Shown: positions 9,844 through 19,715, numbered from the stretch's first letter. The stretch is 64,000 nt of DNA from Pseudomonas helvetica (GCF_039908645.1 NZ_CP150917.1:2615501-2679500); one strand, 5' to 3'. Translations and numbers: made by a program. The notes: generated from the sequence alone by a model not told the origin.

Positions 9844-11711
9844 CAATGCGGCCCTCCGGGTTTGCCACGGCTGATGCGTTCGACGGCCATCTGTTCGTTG
9901 GTCAGCGGCGTTGGGCTCATTTCCCACCAGCTCTCGATGGCTTCGTCATTGCTCGCTTGTATCGCCGGAATGCCGAAACGGTTCCACCACACGGTCGAGG
10001 AGCCTGGCGGGTAATAGTTGGGAATCCAGTAGTAGTTCCATTGCAGCACCCGGTCCAGTGCGTGGGCATAACGCAACATGTCAGCCTGGGTGGTGGCTTT
10101 GACCAGACCGGTAATCAGCGTGTCGACGGCCGGATTTTTCAGCACCATGTAATTATTGGAGCCGGGGTCGGTGGCGGCGGCCGAGCCGAAGTAGTTGTAC
10201 AGCTCGCTCCCTGGTGAGGTGGTTACCGGATAGCCGGTGACGATCATGTCGTAGTCACGACTCATCAAGCGGTTTACGTACTGTGACGAGTCGATCCGGC
10301 GGATGTCCAGATTGATCCCGATCTGCGCCAGGTTGCGTTTGTACGGCAGTAGCAGACGGTCCATGCCGTTCTGGCCGATCAGGAAGGTAAACGCCAGTGG
10401 CTCGCCTTCGGCGTTGACCAGTCGATCGCCATCGGCTTTCCAGCCGGCTTGTTCGAGCAGCGCCAGTGCCTGCAATTGCTTGTCACGGATCAGGCCGCTG
10501 CCGTCGGTCTTCGGTGCTTCGAAAACCTCGGTAAAGACCTCGTCTGGAATCTGCCCGCGCAAGGGTTCGAGAATCGCCAGTTCGCCGGCATCGGGCAGTT
10601 GCCTGGCTGCCAACAGGCTATTGGAAAAGTAACTCTGCTGGCGAATGTACATATCGCGCATCATCTGCCGGTTACTCCACTCGAAATCCCAGAGCATCGC
10701 CAGGGCCTGACGTACACGGCGGTCCTGGAACATCGGCTTTTGCAGATTGAACACAAAACCCTGGGAAGGTTGTGGTGCCTCTTTGGCCAGATGAGCTTTT
10801 TGCAGGCGACCGTCGTTCAACGCCGGACCTTCGTAACCGATGGAATACGCAGTGGCCGAGAACTCGCGGTTGTAGTCATAGGCACCGCCGCGCAAGACCT
10901 GACGAGCGACATCGGTGTCGCCGAAGTACTCGATGCTGAAATGGTCGAAGTTGTACAGGCCACGGCTGACAGGCAAGTCCTTGCCCCACCAGTCGGCATT
11001 GCGCTCGAAGGTAATGCTGCGCCCCGAATCAACCTTGCCGACGCGGTACGGGCCGCTGCCCAGGGGGGCTTCGTAACCACCGCCATTGGCGAAGTCGCGG
11101 GTTGTCCACCAGTGCTCGGGAAATACTGGCAGGGTCGCAATGTCCAGGGGCAGGGTGCGGTTTTCGCTGCTCTTGAAGTCGAAGCGAATAGTGCTCGGCG
11201 ACTCGACTTCGACGCCTTTGACGTCGGCGAATTGGGTGCGATAGCGCAGGCTGCCCTGGGTCATCAGCAGGTTAAAGGTGTAGCGCACGTCTTCGGCGGT
11301 GATGGGCGCGCCGTCGGCGAAGCGAGTCTTGGGATTGAGGTAGAAACGCAGCCACAGACCATCGTCGGCACGCTCCATTTTCTCTGCCACCAACCCGTAC
11401 ACGGTGTAGGGCTCATCCAGCGAACGCTGGGCCAGCGGCGAGTAAATCATCCCGTCGACCTGAGTCACGCCAATCCCCTTGTCGATGTATGGCAACACGT
11501 GGTCGAAGTGGCCGATTTCCATCGCCGAGCGGCGCATGCTGCCGCCCTTGGGGGCTTGCAGGTTGGTGTAGGCAAAGTGACTGAAACCGGCAGGGTACTT
11601 GGCCGGTTCGCCATACACGGTCAAGGCGTGTTGTGGCGCAGCGTTCACGCCTGCGGTGTTCAGCAGCAAGGCCAGGGCCGTGAAGATCAATGAGGGGAAA
11701 GCCAGTCGCAT
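9843..11711 (-). CDS. yejA: Periplasmic peptide-binding protein
   Basis: Solute-binding protein of 622 residues (SBP_bac_5 family) that delivers peptides to YejBE. A signal peptide is visible ([18 protein letters not shown], cleavage probably after NAAP). The mature part contains segments typical of YejA such as [20 protein letters not shown] and WWEMSPTPL near the end. The ATG at 11711 is chosen because it starts the signal peptide and has an AAGG site; a TTG further upstream is unlikely. First gene of the four-gene transporter operon. Confidence 0.92.
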   Translation of the reverse strand: MRLAFPSLIFTALALLLNTAGVNAAPQHALTVYGEPAKYPAGFSHFAYTNLQAPKGGSMRRSAMEIGHFDHVLPYIDKGIGVTQVDGMIYSPLAQRSLDEPYTVYGLVAEKMERADDGLWLRFYLNPKTRFADGAPITAEDVRYTFNLLMTQGSLRYRTQFADVKGVEVESPSTIRFDFKSSENRTLPLDIATLPVFPEHWWTTRDFANGGGYEAPLGSGPYRVGKVDSGRSITFERNADWWGKDLPVSRGLYNFDHFSIEYFGDTDVARQVLRGGAYDYNREFSATAYSIGYEGPALNDGRLQKAHLAKEAPQPSQGFVFNLQKPMFQDRRVRQALAMLWDFEWSNRQMMRDMYIRQQSYFSNSLLAARQLPDAGELAILEPLRGQIPDEVFTEVFEAPKTDGSGLIRDKQLQALALLEQAGWKADGDRLVNAEGEPLAFTFLIGQNGMDRLLLPYKRNLAQIGINLDIRRIDSSQYVNRLMSRDYDMIVTGYPVTTSPGSELYNYFGSAAATDPGSNNYMVLKNPAVDTLITGLVKATTQADMLRYAHALDRVLQWNYYWIPNYYPPGSSTVWWNRFGIPAIQASNDEAIESWWEMSPTPLTNEQMAVERISRGKPGGPH

Positions 11712-11799
11712 TGTCAGCCTTAAGAGCCGGATGATCGATAAGCACAATTTGTACGCTAGCAGCGCGTGACTCGCCAGCCATAATCATTCGATCCAAACG

Positions 11800-11827
11800 C
11801 AACGGCCCACCAGAAGGTGGGCCGTTG
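11800..11827. terminator. Hairpin between the parvulin and yejA
   Basis: A perfect 12-bp stem (CAACGGCCCACC / GGTGGGCCGTTG) with an AGAA loop stands 22 bases after the parvulin stop. On the reverse strand no long T-run follows, so it is a plausible but not classical terminator. Confidence 0.6.
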
Positions 11828-11848
11828 TTTGAGCAAATCGCGGAATAA

Positions 11849-12130
11849 TCAGTCCTGGCGGCTGGTCACTTCCAGCAGGTGGTAACCGAACTGGGTCTTG
11901 ACCGGACCTTGTACGGTGTTGACCGGAGCGCTGAAGACCACGGTGTCGAATTCCTTGACCATCTGGCCTGGACCGAACGAACCGAGGTTGCCACCGTCAC
12001 GGCTCGACGGGCAAGTGGAGTTGGCTTTGGCGATTTCGGCGAAATCAGCGCCGCCTTCGATTTGGGCTTTCAGTTCGTTGCACTTTGCTTCGGTGGCAAC
12101 CAGGATGTGGCGGGCAGTGGCTTTGGCCAT
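11849..12130 (-). CDS. ppiC: Parvulin-type peptidyl-prolyl isomerase
   Basis: Small cytoplasmic cis-trans prolyl isomerase of 93 residues, a single parvulin domain without signal peptide. It matches E. coli PpiC in length and in motifs ARHILV, STCPSSRDGGNLGSFGPGQMV and VKTQFGYHLLEV. The ATG at 12130 has a GGAG site; an earlier in-frame start would add only a short non-conserved leader. Stands alone, followed by a hairpin. Confidence 0.93.
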   Translation of the reverse strand: MAKATARHILVATEAKCNELKAQIEGGADFAEIAKANSTCPSSRDGGNLGSFGPGQMVKEFDTVVFSAPVNTVQGPVKTQFGYHLLEVTSRQD

Positions 12131-12271
12131 GAGAGAAATCTCCATTCAATGTTCAAGTAAGGTGCTGAGCCTACCGGATTCAGTGACCTATTTCTCGTCA
12201 AAGTTCCGTCAAACCATTGCCTGCTGTCGCGACGACTTGCCGTCGCCGCCGTCACCCAACGTCAACAAACC

Positions 12272-13153
12272 CTAGAGACCGACGCCTTTCAAGCGTTCGG
12301 CATGCAGCAAGTACAATTCGACGGGGTCGATGCCTTTGCGTATCAGACCGGCCGTTTGATTGATCGCATCCAGGTGGTCCATTGGGTAATCGGAGCGCAG
12401 GACGGTGCCCAGGTGCGAGCTGTAGCGACCGACCATCCCGTCGTTTTGCTCGGTCTCGCGAGTGAAAAACCTGGAAAACCCTCGACAAAAAGCGTGCAGT
12501 GGATCGAGCGCATGCAGCCCTGCATCCAGCAGGTTGCCCTGCAATGTGCCACTCCAGGAGTAGTAACGAACGCCGTTGACCAGTTCTTCGCCGTTGCCAC
12601 CCCAGGTCTTCGGCAGGCCTTGGGGGTATTTGGCGTTGAACTCAGCGACGCCGTCGGTGGTTAAAGCGTTGAGGGCGGCGACGGCGTTCTGCGGGATATT
12701 CGGCTTGCCACTGATAAACGACAGGAATTCGACAAACAACGTCGAGACTGCCACTGCGACGTGTTCTGGCAGGTGGCCGGGGGTCAACGCTTTGCGCAAG
12801 CAGTCGGCGAGCTCGGAGCCATGGTTCGGTCCGCTGACCGAGGTCACCGAAGCGATGTTCTGGGGGACCATCGCTGCGGCATAACGAGCGGTCAGTGCAC
12901 CTTGGCTATGACCGATCAGATTGACTTTGCTCGCGCCGGTGCCTGCCAGCACCCGATCGATTTGTGCCAGCAGTTGCTCGCCACGGACCTCATTGCAGTG
13001 AGTGGCCGAGAGGTGGGGTATGAACACTTGAGCACCAGTGTTCCTCAGTGCCTGTTTTACGCCATGGAAGAGTTCCAGTTTGCCGATGCTTTCGAATCCG
13101 AAGAGACCATGGACCAGCAGGATCGGGTGTTGCGTGATTGCATTCCGTTGCAT
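12272..13153 (-). CDS. Triacylglycerol lipase, P. fragi type
   Basis: Alpha/beta-hydrolase lipase of 293 residues that closely resembles the P. fragi lipase: oxyanion segment HPILLVHGLFGF at the N-terminus, nucleophile elbow GHSQG near residue 82, then TSVSGPNHGSELAD and a C-terminal DYPMDHLDAINQ carrying the probable catalytic His. No signal peptide is visible, so export, if any, is not explained by the sequence; the original family member is also short and lacks an obvious disulfide pair. A monocistronic gene by spacing. Confidence 0.87.
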   Translation of the reverse strand: MQRNAITQHPILLVHGLFGFESIGKLELFHGVKQALRNTGAQVFIPHLSATHCNEVRGEQLLAQIDRVLAGTGASKVNLIGHSQGALTARYAAAMVPQNIASVTSVSGPNHGSELADCLRKALTPGHLPEHVAVAVSTLFVEFLSFISGKPNIPQNAVAALNALTTDGVAEFNAKYPQGLPKTWGGNGEELVNGVRYYSWSGTLQGNLLDAGLHALDPLHAFCRGFSRFFTRETEQNDGMVGRYSSHLGTVLRSDYPMDHLDAINQTAGLIRKGIDPVELYLLHAERLKGVGL

Positions 13154-13339
13154 GGGCGTACCTGTATTCCGTAAGTTCGAGTGGGGTTCACGTCCTCACT
13201 CTAATGCAGGGCGACAGGCGAGCGGTGTGGGAAAAAACCGCTAGAAACTGTTGAAAGCGGAATAGAAATAGCGGGAAAGATCAGATTTTTTCGAGGCATT
13301 GCTCGGAACATTTTGAGATCTTTTCGTCAGTGATTGTCT

Positions 13340-13379
13340 GGCACTGCCGTTCCAGAGGTGCAACTGGAACGGCAGTGCC
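13340..13379. other. Perfect 16-bp inverted repeat after the DAHP synthase gene
   Basis: GGCACTGCCGTTCCAG and its exact reverse complement are separated by eight bases, 37 bases beyond the stop of the DAHP synthase. No T-run follows on either strand, so it may act in mRNA stabilisation or Rho-assisted termination. The remaining 260-bp gap shows nothing else recognisable. Confidence 0.7.
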
Positions 13380-13416
13380 GGGCAATTGATCGCTGAGTAC
13401 TTGTATGTGGGTTTGT

Positions 13417-14496
13417 TCAGATGCCCGCTTCAGATCCGCGCAGTTTCAGGCTGGCGTTGCGCAACAATTGCTCGGTCGCCTCCCACCCCAGGCAGCCGTC
13501 AGTCACCGAAACGCCATAGCGCAGCGACGTGCTTAACGGTTGGCAGCCTTCGAACAGATGACTTTCAAGCATCATGCCGATCAGCGAGCGATTGCCGCTC
13601 AGGCGTTGCTCAAGCACTTCGTTGAACACGGCTGGCTGGCGTAGCGGGTCTTTACCGCTGTTAGCGTGGCTGCAATCGACCATGATCCGCGAGGCAATCT
13701 TCAGTTTCTGCAAGTCGTTCTGTATTTGAGCGACGCTCTGAACATCATAGTTTGGCCCGCGATGCCCGCCGCGCAGTACCAGATGTGTATCCGGGTTGCC
13801 CTGAGTCTGAATGATTGCCGGGTGCCCCTGGCTGTCGACACCGAAGTGCCGATGCGGATGCGCTGCAGAGCGCATGGCGTCGGTGGCTACACCGACACCG
13901 CCATCGGTGCCGTTCTTGAAACCGACCGGCATGCCCAGGCCGCTGGCCATTTCCCGGTGAATCTGTGATTCGGTGGTACGTGCGCCGATGGCGACCCAGC
14001 TCAGCAGGTCATCGAAGTAGCTGGCGGCCATGGGTTGCAGCAGTTCAGTGGCGATCGGCAAACCGAGGCGCAGCATTTCGCGCATCAATTCACGGGAGAG
14101 GGTCAAGCCACCGACCATGTCGTCGCTGCCATCCAGGTGCGGGTCGTAGGCCAGGCCTTTCCAGCCCACCGTGGTGCGAGGCTTTTCGATGTAGGCGCGC
14201 ATTACCACGAGCATTTCATCGCTGACGTCGGCCGCAAGCCGGGCGAGCTTGCCAGCGTATTCGAGGGCGGAGTGCGGATCGTGTATCGAACAAGGGCCGA
14301 CGACGACCAGCAGACGGGAGTCTTCACCGTCGAGAATCGCGCGAACCGCTTCACGGTGGGCAGCGACCTGTTGGGTCAGCGTGAGGCTGAGTGGCAATTG
14401 GTGCTTGAGTTGCAGCGAGCTGGGCAAACGCTGGGTCAGCGCTTCATTGGCCGGGCTCAAGGTGGACAGTGGCAGAGCAGAGATGGACGAGTTCAT
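13417..14496 (-). CDS. aroF: 3-deoxy-7-phosphoheptulonate synthase (DAHP synthase, class I)
   Basis: First enzyme of aromatic amino-acid synthesis, joining phosphoenolpyruvate and erythrose 4-phosphate. The 359-residue product shows class I AroF/G/H motifs: VVGPCSIHD near residue 65, MRAYIEKPRTTVGWKG, IGARTTESQ and MVDCSHANSGK. The ATG at 14496 has an AGGAAG site. Upstream lie a terminator and two aromatic-rich small frames, suggesting control by attenuation in addition to any allosteric feedback. Which aromatic amino acid feeds back cannot be read with certainty. Confidence 0.9.
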   Translation of the reverse strand: MNSSISALPLSTLSPANEALTQRLPSSLQLKHQLPLSLTLTQQVAAHREAVRAILDGEDSRLLVVVGPCSIHDPHSALEYAGKLARLAADVSDEMLVVMRAYIEKPRTTVGWKGLAYDPHLDGSDDMVGGLTLSRELMREMLRLGLPIATELLQPMAASYFDDLLSWVAIGARTTESQIHREMASGLGMPVGFKNGTDGGVGVATDAMRSAAHPHRHFGVDSQGHPAIIQTQGNPDTHLVLRGGHRGPNYDVQSVAQIQNDLQKLKIASRIMVDCSHANSGKDPLRQPAVFNEVLEQRLSGNRSLIGMMLESHLFEGCQPLSTSLRYGVSVTDGCLGWEATEQLLRNASLKLRGSEAGI

Positions 14497-14544
14497 ATTC
14501 AGGCTTCCTGGGCTGGCAGCGGGTTCGGTCCCGCGCGCTCGGCC

Positions 14545-14697
14545 CTACTGGGGTGTTCGACAATTGGCCGGGTTGGCTTCGAGTGTGTGCATGCCACCTG
14601 TGGGTGACCGATCGGAGGCGGCAGGCTGTCCCGAGCGGAGGCTGGTAAATCGCCAGGCGGAAAAACTGTCGTAACGGTAATAAGTGGCGTAGTTCAT
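14545..14697 (-). CDS. Small ORF rich in Tyr/Phe/Trp before aroF
   Basis: Fifty codons from ATG 14697, with an AGGAATC ribosome site seven bases before. The first 17 residues read MNYATYYRYDSFSAWRF, eight of them aromatic, and the rest is unremarkable. It lies between the leader terminator and aroF and ends 48 bases before the aroF start. It could be a second regulatory reading frame whose translation couples to aroF, or a small protein; no family was recognised. Confidence 0.5.
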   Translation of the reverse strand: MNYATYYRYDSFSAWRFTSLRSGQPAASDRSPTGGMHTLEANPANCRTPQ

Positions 14698-14745
14698 GTC
14701 GTGATTCCTTGAAGTCAGTGATGTCGCTAAAAATGTATGGGGCTG

Positions 14746-14784
14746 AAAAAACAAAACCCCCGGTCGGGAAGCCGACCGGGGGTT
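14746..14784 (-). terminator. Leader terminator (attenuator) before aroF
   Basis: A 13-bp stem (AACCCCCGGTCGG with its complement) around a four-base loop is followed on the reverse strand by TTTTGTTTTTT. It is a strong Rho-independent terminator, located about 50 bases after the stop of the aromatic leader peptide and 250 bases before aroF. Confidence 0.88.
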
Positions 14785-14833
14785 GAGAATTCTCTGGTAG
14801 GCGACCCCTTGAGTAGTGGGCGCCGTGTGGGTA

Positions 14834-14962
14834 TCAGGCGCGCCAGTGGCTAAACCAATACCCAAAATAAAAGTTTACCGGTGCGCAGACGCCATTTACC
14901 CGTGCAGCCGCAACCGAGCGCGGGGCGCTGGCGATGTGAAGCTGTGAAGGGGTATGCAGCAT
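14834..14962 (-). CDS. Aromatic-rich leader peptide of the DAHP synthase operon
   Basis: Forty-two codons with a CGGAGA ribosome site nine bases before ATG 14962. The last residues contain FYFGYWFSHW, i.e. three Phe, two Tyr and two Trp in ten codons, just before the stop. A GGGTAT in these codons can pair with ATACCC directly after the stop, which is what a pause-sensing stem 1:2 would look like, and a strong terminator follows. The arrangement is that of a classical amino-acid attenuator (compare pheA and trp leaders). Confidence 0.8.
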   Translation of the reverse strand: MLHTPSQLHIASAPRSVAAARVNGVCAPVNFYFGYWFSHWRA

Positions 14963-15122
14963 GGTCTGTCTCCGATGAATGCGCCGAGCTTACTAGAGGC
15001 GGGTGTGCAGATTCAATCAGTAAATACTATCGGCTCGCAGGTCAGTTTCTATGGCTTAAGCACGGCGTAGCTTTGTGCCACACTTCGTGATTGCTCGCGG
15101 ACACTCATCAAGGACAACGCAG

Positions 15123-15881
15123 ATGACGACACTGACCATCGCTGCCGCACAATCGATCTCGATTGCCGGGGACCTTCGCGCCAACATTACTCGGCACCAG
15201 CACTTCATCCAGGTCGCCGCCGAGCAGGGCGTACAACTGTTGGTGTTCCCCGAGTTGTCACTCACGGGGTATGAGCGTGGATTGGCGGCGCAATTGGCGA
15301 TCGCGCCGGATGCAGCGGTTTTGCAGCCACTGCGGGATCTGGCTCAAGAGCTGGGTATCACCGCTGTGGTCGGAATGCCAATTCGCCTGGCGGCCGATTC
15401 GCCGGTACTGATTGGCGCGCTGGTACTGGCTGCCGATGGTTCGCTGGGGGTCTACAGCAAGCAGCATCTGCATTCGGGCGAGGAGGTGGCGTTTGCACCG
15501 GGGTCGGGCGGTTCGCTGCTGACAATAGGTGACGATACGATCGCGTTGGCGGTGTGCGCTGACTTTTCGCATGCCAGTCATGCCGCTGCGGCCGCCGACA
15601 AGGGGGCGAACCTCTACGCCGCAGGCGTGCTGATTACCGAAGGTGGCTATGCTCCGGACACCACATTGCTGCAGGGTTATGCCCGCGAGCACTCGATGGT
15701 GGTGCTGATGGCCAATCATGGCGGTGCAACGGGCGGTTGGGAGTCGGCGGGGCGCAGTGCAATCTGGGCGCCGGACGGTTCGCTGATCACAGCGGCCCCG
15801 GGAACCGGGGATTTACTGGTGATCGCCCGTCGAAATTCCAGCGAATGGAGCGGGGAGGTCCTGCCCGTGGTCAGTGCATGA
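15123..15881 (+). CDS. Carbon-nitrogen hydrolase (nitrilase superfamily)
   Basis: Cytoplasmic amidase-like enzyme of 252 residues. The Glu-Lys-Cys triad is visible: Glu in LLVFPELSLTGYE, Lys in VYSKQHLH and Cys in ALAVCADFSHA. The ATG at 15123 follows an AAGGAC site and starts the conserved MTTLTIAAAQS. It belongs to a nitrilase branch with uncharacterised substrates. The next gene, an acetyltransferase, starts nine bases later, so the two are probably one transcript. Confidence 0.88.
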   Translation: MTTLTIAAAQSISIAGDLRANITRHQHFIQVAAEQGVQLLVFPELSLTGYERGLAAQLAIAPDAAVLQPLRDLAQELGITAVVGMPIRLAADSPVLIGALVLAADGSLGVYSKQHLHSGEEVAFAPGSGGSLLTIGDDTIALAVCADFSHASHAAAAADKGANLYAAGVLITEGGYAPDTTLLQGYAREHSMVVLMANHGGATGGWESAGRSAIWAPDGSLITAAPGTGDLLVIARRNSSEWSGEVLPVVSA

Positions 15882-15890
15882 GGAGGGCAA

Positions 15891-16325
15891 ATGGATCTTG
15901 AACTGCGGCCGGCCTCGGCGGAACATTTGTCGTTTGCGCGAGCGTTGGCCTGCCAAGCCATGCTTGGCTACTACATTCGGCATGACCTGCCGTGGATCGA
16001 CGAGGCTTTCGATGTGGCTTGGGTGGGGCGGGAAAACTGGCTTATTTGCCAAAATTCATTAGTTCTGGGCTTTACCAGCCTGAGCCGCGACTCAAAGGCC
16101 CTGTACATTCGCGAGTTGCATGTGATCGAGACATTTCGCAATCAGGGCGCGGGTGCCTGGACGATCGAACAGGTGTATTCGAAAGCCTGTGCGGAGCGAC
16201 GTCCGGCGCTGCGTCTGACTGTGTTCAAGGACAATCCCGCCCAAGCGCTTTATCAACGCATGGGCCTGGAGATTGTCGGGCAGGACGATTGTTTCCTGAG
16301 GATGGAGCGCAAATGTTCCCGCTGA
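15891..16325 (+). CDS. GNAT-family N-acetyltransferase
   Basis: Protein of 144 residues with the acetyl-CoA-binding region of GNAT enzymes: ALYIRELHVIETFRNQGAG near residues 80-98 (the R-x-x-G-x-G/A loop) and a C-terminal ALYQRMGLEIVGQDD. An AGGAGG site precedes the ATG. Substrate unknown. Probably translated with the upstream hydrolase. Confidence 0.85.
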   Translation: MDLELRPASAEHLSFARALACQAMLGYYIRHDLPWIDEAFDVAWVGRENWLICQNSLVLGFTSLSRDSKALYIRELHVIETFRNQGAGAWTIEQVYSKACAERRPALRLTVFKDNPAQALYQRMGLEIVGQDDCFLRMERKCSR

Positions 16326-16460
16326 AACCTCTGTAAAGCCTGTAGCTCAAGCCATTCAAGACGAATTGAAACTTTTTATATAGCGCTTGCTGCTAGGTCT
16401 ACCGGATGCTTTTTGCTAAGGTGTTCGGCAACCAATAAGACCATATCGCGAGGTGTCTGC

Positions 16461-17102
16461 TTGATTAGGGTGCTAGTAGTCGATGACCATGATCTCGTTC
16501 GTGCAGGTATTACACGAATGTTGGCTGACATCGATGGTCTGCAAGTAGTCGGCCAGGCTGAGTCGGGGGAGGAATCCCTGCTTAAAGCGCGTGAGTTGAA
16601 ACCGGATGTGGTGCTGATGGACGTCAAGATGCCTGGGATCGGCGGTCTTGAAGCCACGCGCAAGTTGCTGCGCAGCCACCCGGACATCAAAGTCGTCGCT
16701 GTAACCGTGTGCGAGGAAGATCCGTTTCCTACCCGACTGTTACAGGCAGGTGCCGCGGGCTATCTGACCAAGGGCGCAGGGCTTAATGAAATGGTGCAGG
16801 CGATTCGCCTGGTATTTGCCGGGCAGCGTTATATCAGTCCGCAAATTGCCCAGCAGTTGGCGATCAAGTCGTTCCAGCCGAGCAATGATTCGCCCTTCGA
16901 CGCACTGTCCGAGCGGGAGATCCAGATCGCCCTGATGATTGTCGGCTGCCAGAAGGTCCAGATCATTTCCGACAAGCTATGCCTGTCGCCAAAAACCGTG
17001 AACACCTACCGTTACCGCATTTTCGAGAAGCTTTCGATCAGCAGCGATGTTGAGTTGACGCTGTTGGCGGTTCGTCACGGCATGGTCGATGCCAGCCTCT
17101 GA
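16461..17102 (+). CDS. gacA: Response regulator GacA
   Basis: Two-component regulator of 213 residues that, when phosphorylated by GacS, switches on small RNAs of the Rsm system controlling secondary metabolism, exoenzymes and biofilm. The receiver domain begins [21 protein letters not shown] with phospho-Asp in VLMDVKMPG near residue 54; a LuxR-type helix-turn-helix lies at about 145-210. The start is TTG at 16461 with a GAGG site, as in other fluorescens-group gacA genes; an upstream ATG frame would add 16 residues not found in the family. uvrC follows after two bases. Confidence 0.95.
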   Translation: MIRVLVVDDHDLVRAGITRMLADIDGLQVVGQAESGEESLLKARELKPDVVLMDVKMPGIGGLEATRKLLRSHPDIKVVAVTVCEEDPFPTRLLQAGAAGYLTKGAGLNEMVQAIRLVFAGQRYISPQIAQQLAIKSFQPSNDSPFDALSEREIQIALMIVGCQKVQIISDKLCLSPKTVNTYRYRIFEKLSISSDVELTLLAVRHGMVDASL

Positions 17103-17104
17103 CA

Positions 17105-18928
17105 ATGACTGACCCGTTTGATCCAAGCGCCTTCCTTTCGACCGTCAGTGGGCGCCCTGGTGTGTATCGCATGTTCGACAGCGATGCGCGCCTGCTGTAT
17201 GTGGGCAAAGCCAAGAACCTGAAGAAACGTCTGGCGAGTTATTTCCGCAAGACCGGTCTGGCACCCAAAACGGCTGCATTGGTTGGCCGCATCGCCCAAA
17301 TTGAAACCACCATCACTGCCAACGAAACCGAAGCACTGCTGCTTGAGCAGACACTGATCAAGGAATGGCGGCCGCCTTACAACATCCTCCTGCGAGACGA
17401 CAAGTCCTATCCGTACGTATTTCTTTCGGATGGCGATTTTCCACGCTTGAGCATCCATCGCGGTGCGAAAAAGCTGAAGGGCAAGTACTTCGGTCCTTAC
17501 CCGAGCGCCGGTGCGATTCGTGAAAGCCTGAGCCTGCTGCAAAAGACCTTTTTTGTTCGTCAGTGCGAAGACAGCTACTACAAGAACCGCACGCGACCTT
17601 GCCTGCAGTACCAGATCAAACGGTGCAAGGCACCTTGCGTTGGCCTGGTCGAACCGCAGGTGTACGCCGAGGATGTGCGTCACTCGGTGATGTTCCTCGA
17701 AGGTCGCAGCAATGCGCTGACAGACGAGCTGTCCGCAGGCATGGAGCAGGCGGCGAGTACCCTCGATTTCGAACGGGCGGCCGAGCTGCGGGATCAGATT
17801 TCCCTGCTGCGCCGGGTGCAGGATCAACAGAGCATGGAAGGCGGAACGGGGGATGTCGACGTCATCGCGGCGTTCATCAACCCGGGCGGTGCCTGTGTTC
17901 ATCTGATCAGTGTGCGTGGCGGACGGGTGCTGGGCAGCAAGAACTTTTTCCCACAGGTGGGTATTGAAGAAGATGTTGCCGAGGTGATGGCGGCGTTTCT
18001 TGGCCAGTACTTCATCAGCAGTCCCGAACGCGACTTGCCGAGCGAATTGATCGTCAATGTGGTCCACGAGGACTTTCCGACCCTTATCGCGGCCATTGAA
18101 GAGCTGCGTGGTCGTGAGTTGACTATCAGCCATCGGGTCCGCGGTACGCGAGCACGCTGGCAGCAACTGGCCGTGACCAATGCCGAGCAGGCGCTCGGGG
18201 CGCGTCTGGCCAACCGTCAGCACGTTGCTGCACGGTTTGAAGCCTTGGCGCAAGTGCTTGACCTGGATGAGCCACCGCAACGGCTGGAATGCTATGACAT
18301 CAGTCACTCGAGCGGCGAAGCGACAGTGGCGTCTTGCGTGGTGTTTGGCCCCGAAGGACCACTGAAGTCCGACTACCGCCGCTACAACATCGAAGGTGTC
18401 ACACCGGGCGATGACTACGCGGCGATGCATCAGGCGCTGACTCGACGCTTCAGCAAGCTGAAGGACGGCGAGGGCAAGTTGCCGGACATCTTGCTGGTGG
18501 ACGGCGGCAAGGGGCAGTTGTCCATGGCGCGTGATGTGCTCAACGAGTTGGCCGTGCCTGACCTGATTCTTCTGGGCGTGGCCAAGGGCGCGACGCGCAA
18601 GGCCGGGTTTGAAACGCTGTATCTCAATGACGCCGCCCACGAGTTCACCTTGCGCGGAGATTCTCCGGCGCTGCACTTGATCCAGCAGATCCGTGATGAA
18701 GCTCACCGATTCGCCATTACCGGTCACCGCGCGCGACGTGGTAAAACCCGCCGCACTTCAACGCTCGAAGGCGTTGCCGGGGTAGGGCCGACACGGCGGC
18801 GTGACCTGTTGAAACATTTTGGTGGATTGCAGGAGCTGTCTCGTGCAAGCATCGAAGAGATCGCCAAAGCACCGGGGATCAGTAAAAAGCTCGCTGAGTT
18901 GATTTATGCAAACCTGCACAGCGAGTAG
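17105..18928 (+). CDS. uvrC: Excinuclease ABC subunit C
   Basis: Dual-incision nuclease of nucleotide excision repair, 607 residues. It shows the N-terminal GIY-YIG domain ([25 protein letters not shown]), a UVR motif near residue 205 ([13 protein letters not shown]), the RNase-H-like C-terminal nuclease ([23 protein letters not shown]) and a helix-hairpin-helix pair ([18 protein letters not shown]). It is cotranscribed with gacA, the usual order in gammaproteobacteria. Confidence 0.97.
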   Translation: MTDPFDPSAFLSTVSGRPGVYRMFDSDARLLYVGKAKNLKKRLASYFRKTGLAPKTAALVGRIAQIETTITANETEALLLEQTLIKEWRPPYNILLRDDKSYPYVFLSDGDFPRLSIHRGAKKLKGKYFGPYPSAGAIRESLSLLQKTFFVRQCEDSYYKNRTRPCLQYQIKRCKAPCVGLVEPQVYAEDVRHSVMFLEGRSNALTDELSAGMEQAASTLDFERAAELRDQISLLRRVQDQQSMEGGTGDVDVIAAFINPGGACVHLISVRGGRVLGSKNFFPQVGIEEDVAEVMAAFLGQYFISSPERDLPSELIVNVVHEDFPTLIAAIEELRGRELTISHRVRGTRARWQQLAVTNAEQALGARLANRQHVAARFEALAQVLDLDEPPQRLECYDISHSSGEATVASCVVFGPEGPLKSDYRRYNIEGVTPGDDYAAMHQALTRRFSKLKDGEGKLPDILLVDGGKGQLSMARDVLNELAVPDLILLGVAKGATRKAGFETLYLNDAAHEFTLRGDSPALHLIQQIRDEAHRFAITGHRARRGKTRRTSTLEGVAGVGPTRRRDLLKHFGGLQELSRASIEEIAKAPGISKKLAELIYANLHSE

Positions 18929-18961
18929 AATGCCCAACTCACCTCGTAGCCAGTTGTGCCG

Positions 18962-19522
18962 ATGAATATCCCTAATCTGATCACCGTTCTACGCGTTCTA
19001 CTTATTCCAATCTTCATTTTGCTGTTTTACCTGCCGTACCAATGGAGCTACCTGGCGTCCGCCTCGGTCTTCGCGTTCGCTGCGGCTACCGACTGGCTGG
19101 ATGGCTATTTGGCCCGCCGCCTGGAACAAAGCACACCGTTCGGCGCATTTCTCGATCCGGTAGCCGACAAACTGATGGTCGCAGTGGCATTGGTGCTGCT
19201 GGTGCAAGAGCATGGCAACCTGTGGCTCACGCTGCCGGCTGCGGTGATCATCGGTCGTGAAATCGTCGTTTCCGCTCTCCGAGAGTGGATGGCCGAACTG
19301 GGGGCGCGTGCGCATGTTGCCGTCTCGAACCTGGGCAAATGGAAAACCGCTGCGCAGATGCTGGCGCTGGTGATCCTGCTGGCCAATCCGTCGGACTTCA
19401 GCTTTTGGGTCCTGGTGGGTTATACCTTGCTGATGGTCTCCGCAGGCCTGACGTTGTGGTCCATGGTGCAGTATCTGCGCGCTGCCTGGCCGCATCTGAA
19501 AACCGATGTAGAAAAAAAATAA
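18962..19522 (+). CDS. pgsA: CDP-diacylglycerol-glycerol-3-phosphate 3-phosphatidyltransferase
   Basis: Inner-membrane enzyme of 186 residues that makes phosphatidylglycerol phosphate. It carries the CDP-alcohol phosphotransferase motif ([29 protein letters not shown]) with all aspartates present, and four to five hydrophobic helices. ATG 18962 gives the conserved [12 protein letters not shown]; a GTG two codons earlier is possible. Third gene after gacA-uvrC. Confidence 0.95.
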   Translation: MNIPNLITVLRVLLIPIFILLFYLPYQWSYLASASVFAFAAATDWLDGYLARRLEQSTPFGAFLDPVADKLMVAVALVLLVQEHGNLWLTLPAAVIIGREIVVSALREWMAELGARAHVAVSNLGKWKTAAQMLALVILLANPSDFSFWVLVGYTLLMVSAGLTLWSMVQYLRAAWPHLKTDVEKK

Positions 19523-19542
19523 AACTTTTTTGAATCAAGGGG

Positions 19543-19570
19543 TTGACGAGACTTCCAAATTCTATAAAAT
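19543..19570 (+). promoter_or_regulatory. Sigma-70 promoter of tRNA-Gly
   Basis: TTGACG at 19543 and TAAAAT at 19565 with a 16-base spacer, ending 15 bases before the mature tRNA. Confidence 0.7.
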
Positions 19571-19585
19571 GCGCCACACCAAGAC

Positions 19586-19661
<76 letters not shown>

Positions 19662-19668
19662 AATACAG

Positions 19669-19700
19669 AAAAACGCCACTCAATGAGTGGCGTTTTTTTT
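19669..19700 (+). terminator. Rho-independent terminator after tRNA-Gly
   Basis: ACGCCACTC / GAGTGGCGT stem with a three-base loop followed by eight T residues. Confidence 0.93.
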
Positions 19701-19715
19701 GTGCGTTATTTTATT

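Noticed and set aside
16413..16460. ATG start extending gacA by 16 residues
   Set aside because: The extra residues are not part of GacA, whereas TTG 16461 has a GAGG site and the family N-terminus.
17075..18727. 550-residue minus-strand frame over uvrC
   Set aside because: The plus strand is clearly uvrC; the reverse frame has no motif and arises from codon use.
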